DNA of 64,000 nucleotides from Silurus meridionalis (taxonomy: Eukaryota; Chordata; Actinopteri; Siluriformes; Siluridae): positions 4,548,101 through 4,612,100 of the forward strand of contig NC_060900.1 in assembly GCF_014805685.1 (NCBI RefSeq). Direction: 5' to 3'. Position numbers and translations under genes: made by a program. Positions within the stretch are counted from its first letter, which is position 1, and the number at the start of each line of letters is the position of its first letter. The notes under the pieces were generated by a model. That model made no database searches and was not told the DNA's origin. It worked only from the letters and a program-made list of their open reading frames with translations. Below, in pieces: positions 1 to 14,000 of the stretch.

Positions 1-92
1 TTGCTTGATGGCCTATAGAACACACACAAACCAGATGAGAAATGCACATAATAACGTGTTGGAAATGTTGAAAATAGGAGGTTAAGGGTGAC

Positions 93-2075
93 CTGTTTGG
101 AGTAATGGCGGATAACCTCCCACTGGAGCTGCTGCGTGGTGCGGAACTGGAATGTCAGCTCAAAGAACGCCAGCCTGGAATAACACATACACTCTTATAA
201 AATCTTAAAATCCTGAGCTTCATCAGCAGGTCCAGATTACATTTTCTACTATATTCATTGTTGTTACTAATAAATATGTCTTGAAAACATATTGATAGTT
301 TTTCCAGGTTGCATTATACAGTACCAGAGTGGCCTCTAGAGGTGAATCACTGATGCCACATGCTGTTTACTTGTGTCTTTTTTTTTAATTTTGGGTGGAG
401 CTGTTTTGATTTATTTGGAGTGTTACTTTTTGTTTCCATTCGACTGCATGTCTTGTTTTCCTCAATATTTATTCATATAATTATTCACGTTCATTTTATT
501 TAGAACATTTTTATGATTCAGTATTTGTATTAAATTTTTTGTAATAAAATTCAATACTATTTTACATGGTGTTTTTTTTTTTTTTAAATCTATCGTTTGA
601 TTAATCATTATCGGCAAGTACCGATCCAACTACTACGATCCGTCAACTTTTATTATTCAGTATAAAGTCTGCTTTATTTAAACAAACACCAGGGGGCAGC
701 ATTAGCATCACTGCAAAAAATAAATCCCTGGTGTGTGGTTGCATGACCATGTGTGAAATCCTAAACTAACCACACTGTAATACAGTAGGAAATACTGTTT
801 AAAGATGGGGCAAGTGTGAAAGAGAATAAGGAAGTTTAAACCACAGCCAACACAGATGGACGAGAGTGGTAGTGTAGCAGACACACACTCATACACTTTG
901 ACTGTTCTATATATCTCCTGCATACAAATGAATCCAGGTAACACATAATATTCAAATAACACCTGGTTCATAGAAAATTTGGGCAGACCCACTGAATATC
1001 CTGATTCAAATTTTTACCACTGTTGTTTTTTCAGACACCCTTATCCAGAGCAATAATCTTGATTAACTGAGCAGTTAAGGGTTTCCTTGCTCAAGAGCCC
1101 AGCTGTGGGAACTTGATAGTTCTGGGAACTAAACTCAAGTCTAACGTCTTAACCACTGATTTACCATTTCTCTTCCCTTGCACCATTAGTTTTATAACAC
1201 AGGAACACTTGAATGTCATGTTTCTTTACCTACGCCTGAATGCAGCAGTAAATTAAAACGTCATAAAAATGGTATCGTTCGTGAGATTTGCTCTAGTGAA
1301 ACCGCAGAACGCGGAGTGAAAGCGATTACTTGAAGACGACGTCCTGGACGTCGGTCAGCGTTGCGCCGATACTCTTCAGCAGCAGGTTGAGGGATTGCAC
1401 AGGAATCATCTCAGACTCTCTTTTCTCCTTGTTCCCATCCTCACCTCCAGAACTCAGAGAGAAGCTCAGATGGAGCTAAAGAAACCAAACACTATTGTCA
1501 TAACTTAATCATAGTAATTACCATTATAAATTGCCATATTAAAATCATTTAGCAAATTGAGACAGAGAATTGGATTCATCAAGCATAAAATGTCATCCAC
1601 AAAGTGGGGCTTTTTTTTAGAACGACTTACAATAATTTATACACCTGAATAAATGAGAGTTAAGATCTTTGTTAAAGGGCCCAGAAGTGGGAGCTTGGTG
1701 GTGCTGAAATTTGTAATCATGACCTTCTGATCAGAAGTTCAAAATCTTAACCACTTATCTACCACCTTTCTCATGTATATATATGTTCATGTATATAATA
1801 TAATATACAGTATAATCACGATTTTCCCCGGCACATGTAAAAAATAAAAGAAATTATTAACATAGGAAAGCTGTAATGTGGCACTATAAATTTGGTAATT
1901 TGCCAACCGCCCCCGAGGCCTAATACACAAATGGATAGACAAATACCAGGTGCCATACCTTAATGGGGGTGATGTGGAAGTACTCATAAAGACTGATGGG
2001 GGAAGTGTCTGTGGCAGAAACGTGGTTCAAGCCGGTCTTTAAATACTCAATGTCCTTCTCAAACAACTCCACCTG

Positions 2076-2137
<62 letters not shown>

Positions 2138-2543
2138 GTAAACTGCATAAACAGTGAGACCAAAAAACTCTTCCAACACATCTCTTTGGCTGTGCATTCA
2201 CCTCACCAGAGGACCGCTAAATCAGAGGCCGTTATTAAAAATTGTGTTGCATTAGTGCGAGTTTATATTACTTCCTGTTCTGTGGTGACTGCGACAGCGT
2301 TCTCGGCAGTGAACAGATCCAAAATGGCGTACAGGAACCCTAAGTCCAAACGTAAGTCCATTTCCTGAATCAACACCTTAAAATACCTGTAAGTACAATG
2401 GCACTGATGAGTTAGAATCATACTTCAGGTTGAAGGTGGAATAAAAAACAAAACAAAAAAAACAGGAATATACTTGATGCGTAGGATGTCCGAGTGTCCT
2501 GCTGCTCTCGTGATGAGGCTGAGATCGATGAACGGTTTTGCCT
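93..2543 (-). CDS. vps13a: vps13a exons 57-61: region before the ATG2-C-like domain (aa 2712-2887, continues off the edge)
   Basis: Exons: 57 2,474-2,543; 58 2,272-2,386; 59 1,959-2,072; 60 1,330-1,475; 61 93-174. They encode [69 protein letters not shown] followed by [18 protein letters not shown], and [16 protein letters not shown] ending at SKQ. After SKQ the family continues with the membrane-inserting ATG2-C-like helices and the PH-like domain that bind mitochondria and lipid droplets; no exon for these is present in positions 1-92, so they lie beyond the window. Exon 59's 3' splice site follows a (GU)27 repeat. Confidence 0.94.
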
Positions 2544-3903
2544 CTGTAAAAGACAGAATGACTTTCCGGTCATACAGCAGCTCCGTGATAATCGTATTCA
2601 CTTTATATAAATGTTACATCGCTGACCTGAGTCCATTCTGACTGATTTGGGAGGTTTGATTGGGTAGAACACGAAAGGGAAAATGGCTCCAGAAAGCTGA
2701 TTCTGGATCTGCACAAAAAAAAAAAAAAACGTTTAACCTTTGTAAGCAGGGTTTCTACAGGTTTCAGTAAGTCAAATATAAGACTTTTAAAGAAAGAAGC
2801 AAAGCATGCAAGCGAGTATACTACGTGTTGTGAGGTCCGTGTGTGACAGACGAACCTGAACCCTGTTAATCTGCACACGGTATGCCTTCTGTCTGGCCGA
2901 GACGCTGTACTCAACCTTCAGAGCTGGAAGGTAGTTTCTTCGGAGAGGCGCATCATAAGGCTGCAGCATTTTCATGTCTGAACCGTTAGGAGTCAAAATC
3001 ACCTGAGAGAAAAAGAGAGCGAGAAAGAACGAGTCAGCCAAATAAATAAATAAAATGGAAACACCTGGTACGATATCAGGGTTCAGTTTCCATGCAGGAC
3101 ACACATTATACACTATTTTTGATAGAATCAGTGTGATTTGTAACCTGGTAGCCGTTCTCCATGTCTAGGATGCAGTGATCCACTGGGTTGCTCTCTGTGT
3201 ACGTTTTGTAGGCTTGCTCTAACATCTCGGCGTCTTTCCCGCTTAAAACCTTCCAGCGCCTCTTTTTCTTCGGCTTGGTCTCCCACACCACGTCAGAGCT
3301 ACGTGCATAAACAGTAGTATATTTCCTATTTATCCATGATCCATACATGTTATTTTCTTACATCATGCGTCTAATTGGAAAAGTGCAAATTTTTAAGTCG
3401 CATAATTACTGACATTTAATATGAACAGTGTGCAATTTTGGAGCCCTCTATTGCATGCAATGCTTCAGTGCTTCGGCATAAAAGTTAACGATGCATCGAT
3501 TGTATTGATCAGAAAGATACTACATAGCAATATAACAATTTAAAACTTTCTAGACAATCTTATGGAATTATATATGATATGAAGCTGCATATAAGTTACA
3601 TAAGGTTTTATTATACATACTTCAGCAGTATAAAGTAGAGTTTTCTATACCATCCAGCCCTACATTACACTACCTGCTAATACCAATATAGGCCACCTCC
3701 TGGCTGGTGCTGTTGTTGACTAATGAGATGCCCATATCCTGAAGTGAGAGGCTAATTTCCTGTTCGGCGAGCTCAACCCTCTCGCTCTCACATAGCAGCT
3801 TGAAGACACGCTCCTCGTTGGTGAACAACGCCACCCGCTGAAGGCCTTCATAAAAGGAGATGACGAACAGTTTTTTTTCACCGTTTATATCGTTCAGCAG
3901 GTC

Positions 3904-3961
<58 letters not shown>

Positions 3962-6900
3962 AAGGCGTTAAATAATTAGCAACCTGTTGTTTTTCTAATT
4001 TGAACTTTTTCTAGATTTCATGCTAATAAAAAAAATAAATACAAAAAACACCCTTTGTTCTCTCAAGACACCATGTCCAAATTCAGATGCTAGTATACCT
4101 CACCTTCTCATTCTTTAGCTCACCACTGTAATCTCCCCATTCCCATCTGAGAACTCTGGATCCTGTGGGCTCGGCCCATGTATAGTAGACAGCCTGGCCT
4201 GGACCTAGCTTGTCCTTCTCCAGCTTCTGAGAGCTAACAGAGCGAAACAAGCAGTATGTTAGAATCAGCACATATGACCAAACACCATACCATTTCTATG
4301 CGGAACGTAAAACGCAATGTCTTGGGAGTTTGGGTGAATGCTGTTTCTGCTTTGCTGGAGTTCGTTTGCACTTAAAGAGATCACTGAGCAAAACACTACA
4401 GCAACTATGCAGCCTACGGAGTGAAAAATCATCCAGCATAGATGAGAGTACGATCCTTTAGAGAGAGAAGGTCTGAGCAGTCTTACTGTCATAGAGGACA
4501 GAAAGTTCACCTTGCGCTGGAAAGACATGCTGTGTACACAACGAAAGGCTGGATGATACAACAAAAATATAATATCATAATAAATAATAATCTATGATAC
4601 TGCAAATTTGCATGTTTATTATGCTGCATCATTTTGTTTTATCAGCATACCCGGCAATGTTTTAGTTAATGTCTAGAAAAAAATACAATTCACGAATAAA
4701 TACGAATATATTTAACATCCAATCAGACACTGGTATCTACAGCAAAGGTGTCAATGTAATTCATCAAAAAAGATATGATGTCATTTATCATGAAACTTAT
4801 ATTGTCATATCACCCAGCCGCAATACAATCGGAGAACATAAATGATCTCAGAAAATCAATCTAGGAAGTGGCAGGATTTAAGTCAATCACATTTCTCATT
4901 TTGAAGTGGAAACGTTAAGGACGAAGAGAAAAACATGCTGTGTAGAAAGAAGGAAATGAAAGCAGATCATTTATTTCACAGCACCAGCATACATCTAAAA
5001 GCTGTAACGGTAAAAGCAAAGCAGAACATTTTTTTTTTTTATTTACCAATTATACCGTATAAATGCAAAGTTAAACAGGAATATAAAAATATTGCGTAGC
5101 CTGATGGACATTTTATATAACAGAGGCTTAACACTCTTAAAGTGCAGTTCTGTTGCCATGTAAATGTATGTGTTTGTATACCAGCTGGACTCTCTGTCCT
5201 CCCCCCGAACAAAGGTTCCCTCAGGAACCAAAGTAGAGGGTCTACGTTCCTTGCAGCTGAACATGTGGCAAGGGGACAAAAAACATTTAACAAACAGTTA
5301 ACAGACCTGTAAGGCAAACAAACTTAAAACTAAACAAAAAATAAACAGAGGAAACAAATCCAGCACATTATTATGTACTGTTAGTTTCATTAAAGAGCAA
5401 AGGGAAGAATGAGTTAAAAAAAAAAAAGTGTGTTAAGACTTTTATTAGACATTTATTTAGGCATGCAGATCCTACTGCACAAATCCATCACCCTGTATTA
5501 TGCTGAATTACAGTTGGGACACAAAACACAGTAGTTAGAAGTATACGGGTGCGCAATATTGTTATAAAGCAGGGACACATTCATAGCAATATTAGTATAT
5601 TTGGGTTGCAAAGGGGTGGAAAATTTCGTGAAACCTTCCGTAGGAACTTCATCTGGGGAATTTGGGAAATATTCCAAGTTGGGAATCGATTGGAGTTAGA
5701 AATTTGGCGATGTATTATATTTTTCACATTTTTTACTTAATTGTTAGTATCATTTCATTGCACGATAGCTTTCACACAGCACAAGGAGGTTTTAAATGTA
5801 AATTTATGCAAGATTTTTTCCCCTAACTACCGTAATTTCCGGACTATAAAGCGCATATATAATCCACACCCACTGAATTTTACAAAGATTTTTATTTTGA
5901 ACATAAATAAGCCGCACTTGTCTATAAGCTGCAGGTGTCTACACGGTGTAACGGGTGAAATATGTTGTGGCTCCTTTAAAAGCAGAGCGGTATTTTGGGA
6001 ATAGCCTGCCGCCGCATTTTTCCGTTATTACTGCATGTGTGCAAGACCGAGGAATATGTCCTTATTATTTTCTGATGCTCAGTTCTAAGTTTCTTTGACT
6101 AACCCGTAATGCTGTTGCCTAAAAAAATAAAAAAGCACGAGTTTTGGAAACCTGTCTGTGCTTATATAATTTCTGTTGCAACTGGAGTTAGTGAGTGTGC
6201 GGCAGGTCAAACGTCAGAGGAACCTCATCTATATTTATGATGTGGTGCGGTCTGATTCAGTGGGAGCTCGTCTGATTTAATATAAAGAGTTTCATTGGTT
6301 CACCTGAACCCGATCCACAATTTCATTGGTCTAATGTTTTGGGTCTCAGTTTTGAAACTGGGAAAAACCCAGGAAAAATCCATAAATTAGCTGCTTTATT
6401 GTTTAAACCGCGGGGTTCAAAGCGTGGGAAAAAAGTAGCGGCTTATAGTCCGGAAAATACGGTACATGTAAAATCCTTGCTATAACCTGCAATTCAATAC
6501 ATTCCCAGTTTGTTCCTATTAATTCCCATTGAAAGCTTCCAGTCTTGAAAATTCCCATAATTTTGCAACCCTACTAGTATTAGCAAGAACTATTATTAAT
6601 ATTTTTGTTGTATTATTGAAGCATTAACACAAGTGTGTTTGTCTTATAGCCACTGTATAAATACTTCTGTGATGCACCAGACTGAGTGATACTAGTAAGA
6701 AGGGTAAATAAGAGGGTCACTCATTTCTGTATAAATCTACAGTAAAATAAAAATATGTATTTGTTCTAAAAATACAAATAGTTTCTTCCATTAGTCTGGT
6801 TCAGTTTAATTCCTCACCTCTGGTGGAACTGCAGTGTGTTTTCCTTGGTGTGGTTGATGATAAGAAAAGGAGCTGCACCGTCATGGTAATCGGAGAACCG

Positions 6901-7727
6901 AATTACGGCCGAATGCTCAGTCAGGTTCACGTCAACAATGATGCCCCCCAGCTGGAACCCACAAAAAGAAACCACAACACTCATTACTAAGAGTCGTTTT
7001 CTATTAAAGTGCATTTAGGGAGAGGTTTGTTTTGTTTTGTTTTTTACTTTAACTTACAGTGTTGTTAAGGTGAAGTAGAAGGCAGTTCTCAGGTTGATGG
7101 AAAGCGATGGCCTGAGCAGTGGTCTTGCAGCCATCCACCTTCACTCTGAGCTCCTTAGAATCTCTCTCTGGCCAGAATGGAGTGGCGGTCTGTGAAAGAA
7201 TTGTTTTCGATTCAAACAAATTATTATTGAGAGCTATTGATATCAAATTCTCTATTCGATTACTATCTAAAGAACAAAATTCACATTTGATGTCCGATCA
7301 TAAAAAATAACCCTGTGAATACCAGCGATATTAAAAGGATTTTGTAGTGAAAAGTCTTTTGCGGTTTAACCACACTGTTAAAGTAAATACAGGATAAAAT
7401 ATCGAAACGCTAGCCTTTTCACTGATTAGGTGTGAAAACAATTATATGCTAATTGAGGGAATATATCACGCTTTTACAGCTCATTGAACCAATACAAGAC
7501 TCAACATGAGTGCTGACCTCTCCGGGTTTTGCCTCAGTCCAGTCTTCCTGTCCCTCTTCGCATACATGGATGACATACTTTGTTTTGTTCACGAGCATGT
7601 AGAAGGGCAGGAACGTCACCAGGCGCGTCAGACTGAAACTGCTCGTGTCGATCTTTACTCCAACCTGAAAGCATGTCTGTATTAGTTTACTGTACTATGA
7701 GGCATAAAGACTAAAATACTTTACATA

Positions 7728-7813
<86 letters not shown>

Positions 7814-10800
7814 AAACACTGTGGGCATAGCCTTTGGTTTAGAAATATAATATTAATTATATTTAATTTATATTTTAGAATACTGAATAGGGCTATTGTA
7901 TGGAAACACATAATTGTATGGAAACACGACCCCCTAGTACTAATCCAGACCTGGAATTCACCCGAAGCAAATTCCATACTTTTCCAGAATGTGCATGTAC
8001 ACTATTTAAAATAATCACTCACTAGGTAATCTTTGGCCCTTCCTTTACATTTGACGTCCCCATAACTACCGACTGTGTCTATGGAAAAGTCGTCTGATAG
8101 CTCGCTGTCTGAAATCATCAGGCGGACCTGGGGAAAGGAGAAGAGCTCAGTTTTAGAATAGATCCAGAAATCTGCATTTATGTTTCATTGTGTCTGTGTT
8201 CATCCTGTGACCTTGTTATTCTGCAGAAAGTTGCGTGGTTTAAAAGAAAACAGCAGGGGCATGTCGTAATCTTTGGGGTGTTTGCGGTGGATGTCATCGG
8301 CTTTATACTGCAGCAATCTGCCCGTCTTGTTCACCATCCAATAAGGAGAATGAATGGCTACCACTACTTGGCCCACCTCCTTTTTCACGTGAACGGCTAT
8401 ATCGAGCTCGGCCTTTGTGGCCTCTCCGTCTACCTCATCGTCCGAGTGGCAGGAGTGGAATGTGATGAAACTGATCTCTTCGTGGTCGGAGCTGAGGTGG
8501 TATTGGGCCTCCCAGTCCTGCTGGAGGTAACCGAGGAGTTTTAACTGCAGACTTGAGTGGTCAATGATGGCCGTGTGGAGCTGGGAAGAGTGGCCTTCCT
8601 TCAGCATGGTTGGGGCAGGGCTTCCGCTAACCTTTCGAAAACATGCAAGATGTTGTGTTAGGATATTACCAACTGTAACACATAACAAGGTTTTCCTAAA
8701 ATTTGGAAATTTTACTTCTCAGCCACTTTAATTTTATTTAGTTTTTCCATAACTTAGTCATTTAACCTTTTAACTAATTAAAGCAGCATAAATGACATCA
8801 GTATACGGTTTTAGCAAGCCAATAGATACCATTAACGAGTAGGTGATCGAGTATGGCAGCAGATTCCGGAGAAGAACGGGCGGCCATAGATGGAGGGCAA
8901 ACGGTTGGTCAAATTCTTCCTGAGTGCTATTAAGCATCACAGTGTCCTGAACGGGAACCATGTTAACCTTGAATATGTGAGCAGCGTCGTCACGGCGAGG
9001 GCATGTCTTCTCCACGCATCCGTCAGGTTTCAGAATGAGATTTTCGTAGCTGAAGCTCTCGGAGTGCTCGTACTGCTCGTCTCCTTCAATTATAGGCTGC
9101 AGGGTAAGTTCTGATCTGTGAGAACATCACAGCTATGAGTGCACCAAGGCAACTGAATAAACTAATATTTATATATAATTGCATACATTCTAATAGGGAC
9201 AAAATTCAAGAACACAACGTAATGGGCATTATCAGAAGCATTCATAGAAGATGTACAAAATATAAACGAGGATGGGACAAGTCTATATTTCTATTGTAAC
9301 ATTATTCCTCTTCAGTGTTTCCATAAACAGAAGATGCTACAGGCATCTGACATGCAAATATTAATGCGTATTATACTTGTAGGAGCCGAGAGGCACGCAG
9401 AACTCCTCAGTGGGGGAAGAGATGCCCAGACATGTGGAGCCCTCGAACACCCGGAATGGCAGTGAAAAGTGATTAATAATCTGGACACAGGAGAAAAGTT
9501 CAATATGAAATCAAGTAGTCTATGAAAACTTAAAATCTACAGCTTGTACATGGTTTTCTCATCACATTGAGTAGATGTCAGATACCAGGAATGGTGACCG
9601 GATCTTGACAAACTTGCTGCCCTCGTTGGAGTAAATCTGCCACACGAAGAAGCGCGTGACTCCAGACTTCAGGTGCATGACGCTGTATATGCCTCGGCCC
9701 ACTTTGATTAGCGGGATGACGCTGGCTGACGTGTGGCCGACAGGAGCTGGAAAACATCCAATCAGGACATTTGGGCATCTAGTTAATAGTCGTATTTGCA
9801 AGTGTATGGACCATCTTATAATTTATTTACTTTTCAGAAAATACAGCTCATTTATTTAATTAGTTTTTTTATTTTATGTACTACTGAGCATTCAAGTACT
9901 AAACAAAATGTGATTAGTGTTGCAAAATCTCTGGAATTTTCAAGACTGGAATCTCTGCATGGGAATTAACAGAAATAAACTGGGAATTTACTAAATTGCA
10001 GGTTCGCCTGTAACAGGGAATTAAAATGTATTTGGAAAATAAAATCTTGCAGGATAATTCTGGTCAAAACAACCAGATTAAATGCGATTTCAGATTAATT
10101 TCTACCTGCACACAGCACACATACTGCAGGTTTACTGAGGCCACACCCCCTACATGCACTGCGCATTTCTCCATAACATAATTGATGAAAAATTATACTA
10201 ACAATTGAAATCAAAAACGCCATTTTTTAAATCTGTATTATTTTGCATGCATATCAGTTTCTTATTAAAGTGTTTATCCTTATGCTTGTATATGATACAG
10301 TTTATATACTTTTCCCAAAATTTCTAATTATTCCCATAAAATCCTAGTTAAAATTCCAATAATTCCCAACTCCTAATCCTAAATTTTTACCTTTGCAACC
10401 CTAGATGTAATACACATTTTCTTACTTGGCTGAATATAGTTTCTGCTGCTTAGGCTGGTCATAGCTGAGAACTGATCAGCGTCAGCAGCGGCGAGGGTGT
10501 AGTCCATGTTTAAACACTCTCCGTCCTGCAGCTCCACCACATGGTCTTTACACTTCTTCCCTATAGGTTTAAACACGTCACTGAACTGAACAGAAACAGG
10601 TAAACCTAATAGGTTCTTCACCACGAATGGAGCCTGGTCCTTTTGGAAACACTCTGCTGTCTGCTTGGCAGCTTCTGCAAACGCCTGGGATTAAAAAATA
10701 AAATAAACTCATCAGAAGTGCTTTGAGAAAAACCTTTCACCACACCGGGTTCTAATTCGAACAAATCATGAAAAGTGCTCGTACCGTTCCTAAATTACTG

Positions 10801-10971
10801 AGCATGTTCAGGCCACATTTGGAAAGAGTAATGTTCAGCTGGTCTTTGCTATTGATGCTGATTACGGTCTTGTAGTCTGGAACAATGTAGTCCACTTCAT
10901 CGGAAATCCCGGACCGCTTCATTGACTTTTTCTTCATCTGTGTTTAAGGAAATATATATGTATATAATATA

Positions 10972-11048
<77 letters not shown>

Positions 11049-14000
11049 CTTAGAGGGTTTAGCTAAAGAAAATGTATTAAAATGTGACCTTCAGTTCCAG
11101 TCTCCATGGTCGGAAACCGTCTTTAGCTTCATCTTCAAGTGGCTCTAAAAGTGGCTCCCACACTCCCAAGATCTCGTTATAGTAATTGACCTAAAACACA
11201 GGCGCATAAGCAAACATTTAAAGCTATTTTCAAACGGAGATGAAAGGTTTCGGTACACGTTCAAATAATATCAAAAGCTGATTATTCAAAATCAATTTGT
11301 TTTGTACTAAACCTCCATGTTGAGGTGGCACTGCAGGTTGATCAGGGTGCTCCAGTTCTTCACATCTCCATGAAAAGATGATTTGGCAAGCAGCATGGGC
11401 ACAGTGCGATGACCCACACCTGCCTCTAGAGTCAGGCAAATGGAAGCAATGTGAAGCTGGAGTGATTCACCCTGAGGGATAAGCGGAGCCACAGACTTGG
11501 AGTCTTCCTCTCCATCTTCCTCCAGGAACCAGAGTTTGAGATCCCGCCAGTCCCTGCGCTCCCACAGGTCCGGAGGCACCGGGCTCTCCAGTTCTTCAGG
11601 GGTCTCGGCTGCAGGGGTGAGCGCTGACTGGATAGTGATGACTGTGTTTATGATGATAGGTGACACCTAGGAGTGAAAAGGTGATCAGATTTGATGGAGC
11701 CAAGTTGAAGATAAAGTGATTAAATGCACTTCCTGAAGAACCCGATTTTACCTTCAGGGTGAGAGAGTTTATAGAAAGCTCTATATTTTGAGGCTCAGAA
11801 GGTGACTGCGATTGCTTGAAGAACACCTGGCACGGTTGCAGCACTGTGGTGTTGTTGGTCTCATCTTCTCCACGCACGAACGGACATGCTACAACCTTCA
11901 AGTCTTTGATGCCGGCTGTCATGCACTGAGCAGAAGAGTCACTGCTCATCAGCAGCTCACACTGCGTGGTCATTACGAGGGCCGGAGCATCGGCGCGGCT
12001 CAGGTCAGCCACGAACACGATCTCGGGGTTCCTCACAATCACTTTCATCTCAGTCTTCGCCACCGAAGGCTGAGCAGATGCTGCTGTGGAACATGTTGGA
12101 AAACCTCACAATGTATTCAATGCATTGAAAATAGCTTTTAATATATAAGCATTGTAATTGTGGCACAATCTAAAAGAGATTTGCGCCAATAACAAAGCTG
12201 ATCGGCTTTTTGATGTTCCTTTACATTTGTAGTCGTATGACAGGGAATTATATTTGGACTATTTGGACAATTAGGACCGGTTTAAAATTATTTAACACCT
12301 AGAACAGCAAACCTAAGACTTTTGAAGGCCTAAAACTTTGATATTTAGATTTTAGAATTATTAAGACCCTGTGGAAACCCTGATAATAAAAATGTTGATG
12401 AATGATGCCTTCTCCGGTTGTTTCCTGGATAATTCTTAACAAATTAATCACATTTATGAGGAGATTATTAACAAAATTACCAGAGTCTTTGATAGAAGGG
12501 GATGCTGGTTTGCTGCTCTTGGGCTGGCTGGAAAAGCCCTGATTCATGGCTTTCAGAAAAACATCAGCCACCGTGAGCAGGAACTCCATACTGGCGCAGA
12601 GGTAGAGATCCTGGACTACAATGTCGAGAATGGTTCCTTCCCGGCCCTGGCGATAATTCACCTCCACCATAACGTTCTTCTCAGAACCCTTTCGCATTGC
12701 CATCATCCTGAGTCAAGCAAAGTTACACACACAAACACAGAATTGAGAGTTAGGATTAGCATTTGTGTTTGCATAGAAGAGAAATTCGATTGATTTATTC
12801 GTAACCTCTGACCTGGAAGTGATCATGTTGACTCTCTTCCTCTTATCGTCCAGCAGACATTCGGCGAGCTTCACAGAGGCCTTCATGGAGCCATCGGAAA
12901 ACATGTGCACTGAGTTGGAGATGGTGCCCAGGGTGAACTCTGCTAGCTTCAGCTGTTCATCATGGGAGTCCAGCAATGAAGTCTAAATACACACACACAC
13001 AGATTTCATATAATATTTTAACTTAAGCACATTTCGATGACTCTGTCTAAATAAAATGGTGTCAAACTCTAAAACACTCTTTCAAACACACCAATTATGA
13101 GCAACATCTGACAGGTAGATGTTGGAACTTTTACAATAATAATTTCAGTGTTAGCTACAGCACGTGGTGCACTTCCCAGAGATCGGATCGGATTACCTCA
13201 CTTCCGCTCGAGCTGTAGAGAACCAGAGTCAACGAATCAAACTTGAAGTGGAGTTTTAACGTGCTTTTCAGTTTGGCCGTCTTCTGTCCCTCCACTACTG
13301 CTGCCGTTACCACTGTGGTTCCTGTGAGGCGATTAAAATTGACACGACAAATGATACTTATAGTCACATGCAGATCCGCTTCACATTTCCCCCATTTTCA
13401 ACATTTCATGATGTATCAACTTTACAGTATATACCGTATGTGGCAATGCGTGCATGCACAAGCGCCGGTTCGTGAGAAGCAGAGCTGGACGTGTTTTTTT
13501 TTAGTGTCCAAAATGGACTTTGAAACACCAAAAACACGCTCTAAACCAAGAAAACCAAACTCTGTCGACCACTGGCGAGATAAAGGCATCTCACAAAGTG
13601 GGAGTTGCGTACATTCTGGCAACGTTCCAACGTATCGTACCATAATTAAAACGGCGCGCGAATATTTACAATTTCTTTTTTTTGTAGCAGAAATGGTCAT
13701 CATAATCTGCGAAAATTCGATCCATCATAACGCAGGGACGACCTGTGTATATAAAAGTGTAAAATGAAAGCATAGCCGCCACACTTAATGAACAATTGTT
13801 ATTGTGTAACAAATTACATAAGTGTGAATCATGATCCAGTATGCACATGTGGCCTGTCAGAAACTGGTTTACTGTGAGAAACTGGTTTACTTGGGATTCT
13901 GGAAAACCTGAATTTTAAATGCTAAAACTTAATTTCTGTGATTGTTTTACATACAAAAAACAAAAAATGTTGGTTATTAAACGTATGTAAAAAAAATAGG

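Noticed and set aside
2857..2868. Earlier exon 55 donor (AGG|GTTCAG)
   Set aside because: It would remove Val-Gln from the conserved INRVQIQNQ junction; the next GT (CAG|GTTCGT) gives the family sequence and the same frame.
8188..8544. 118-codon open frame on the plus strand
   Set aside because: It is the antisense of vps13a exon 47, whose minus-strand protein is strongly conserved.
13243..13767. 174-codon plus-strand open frame
   Set aside because: Its first part is antisense to exon 36 and the rest is intron 35 without a recognised domain. The segment 13,500-13,760 is unexplained, but one open frame of this length is expected by chance.
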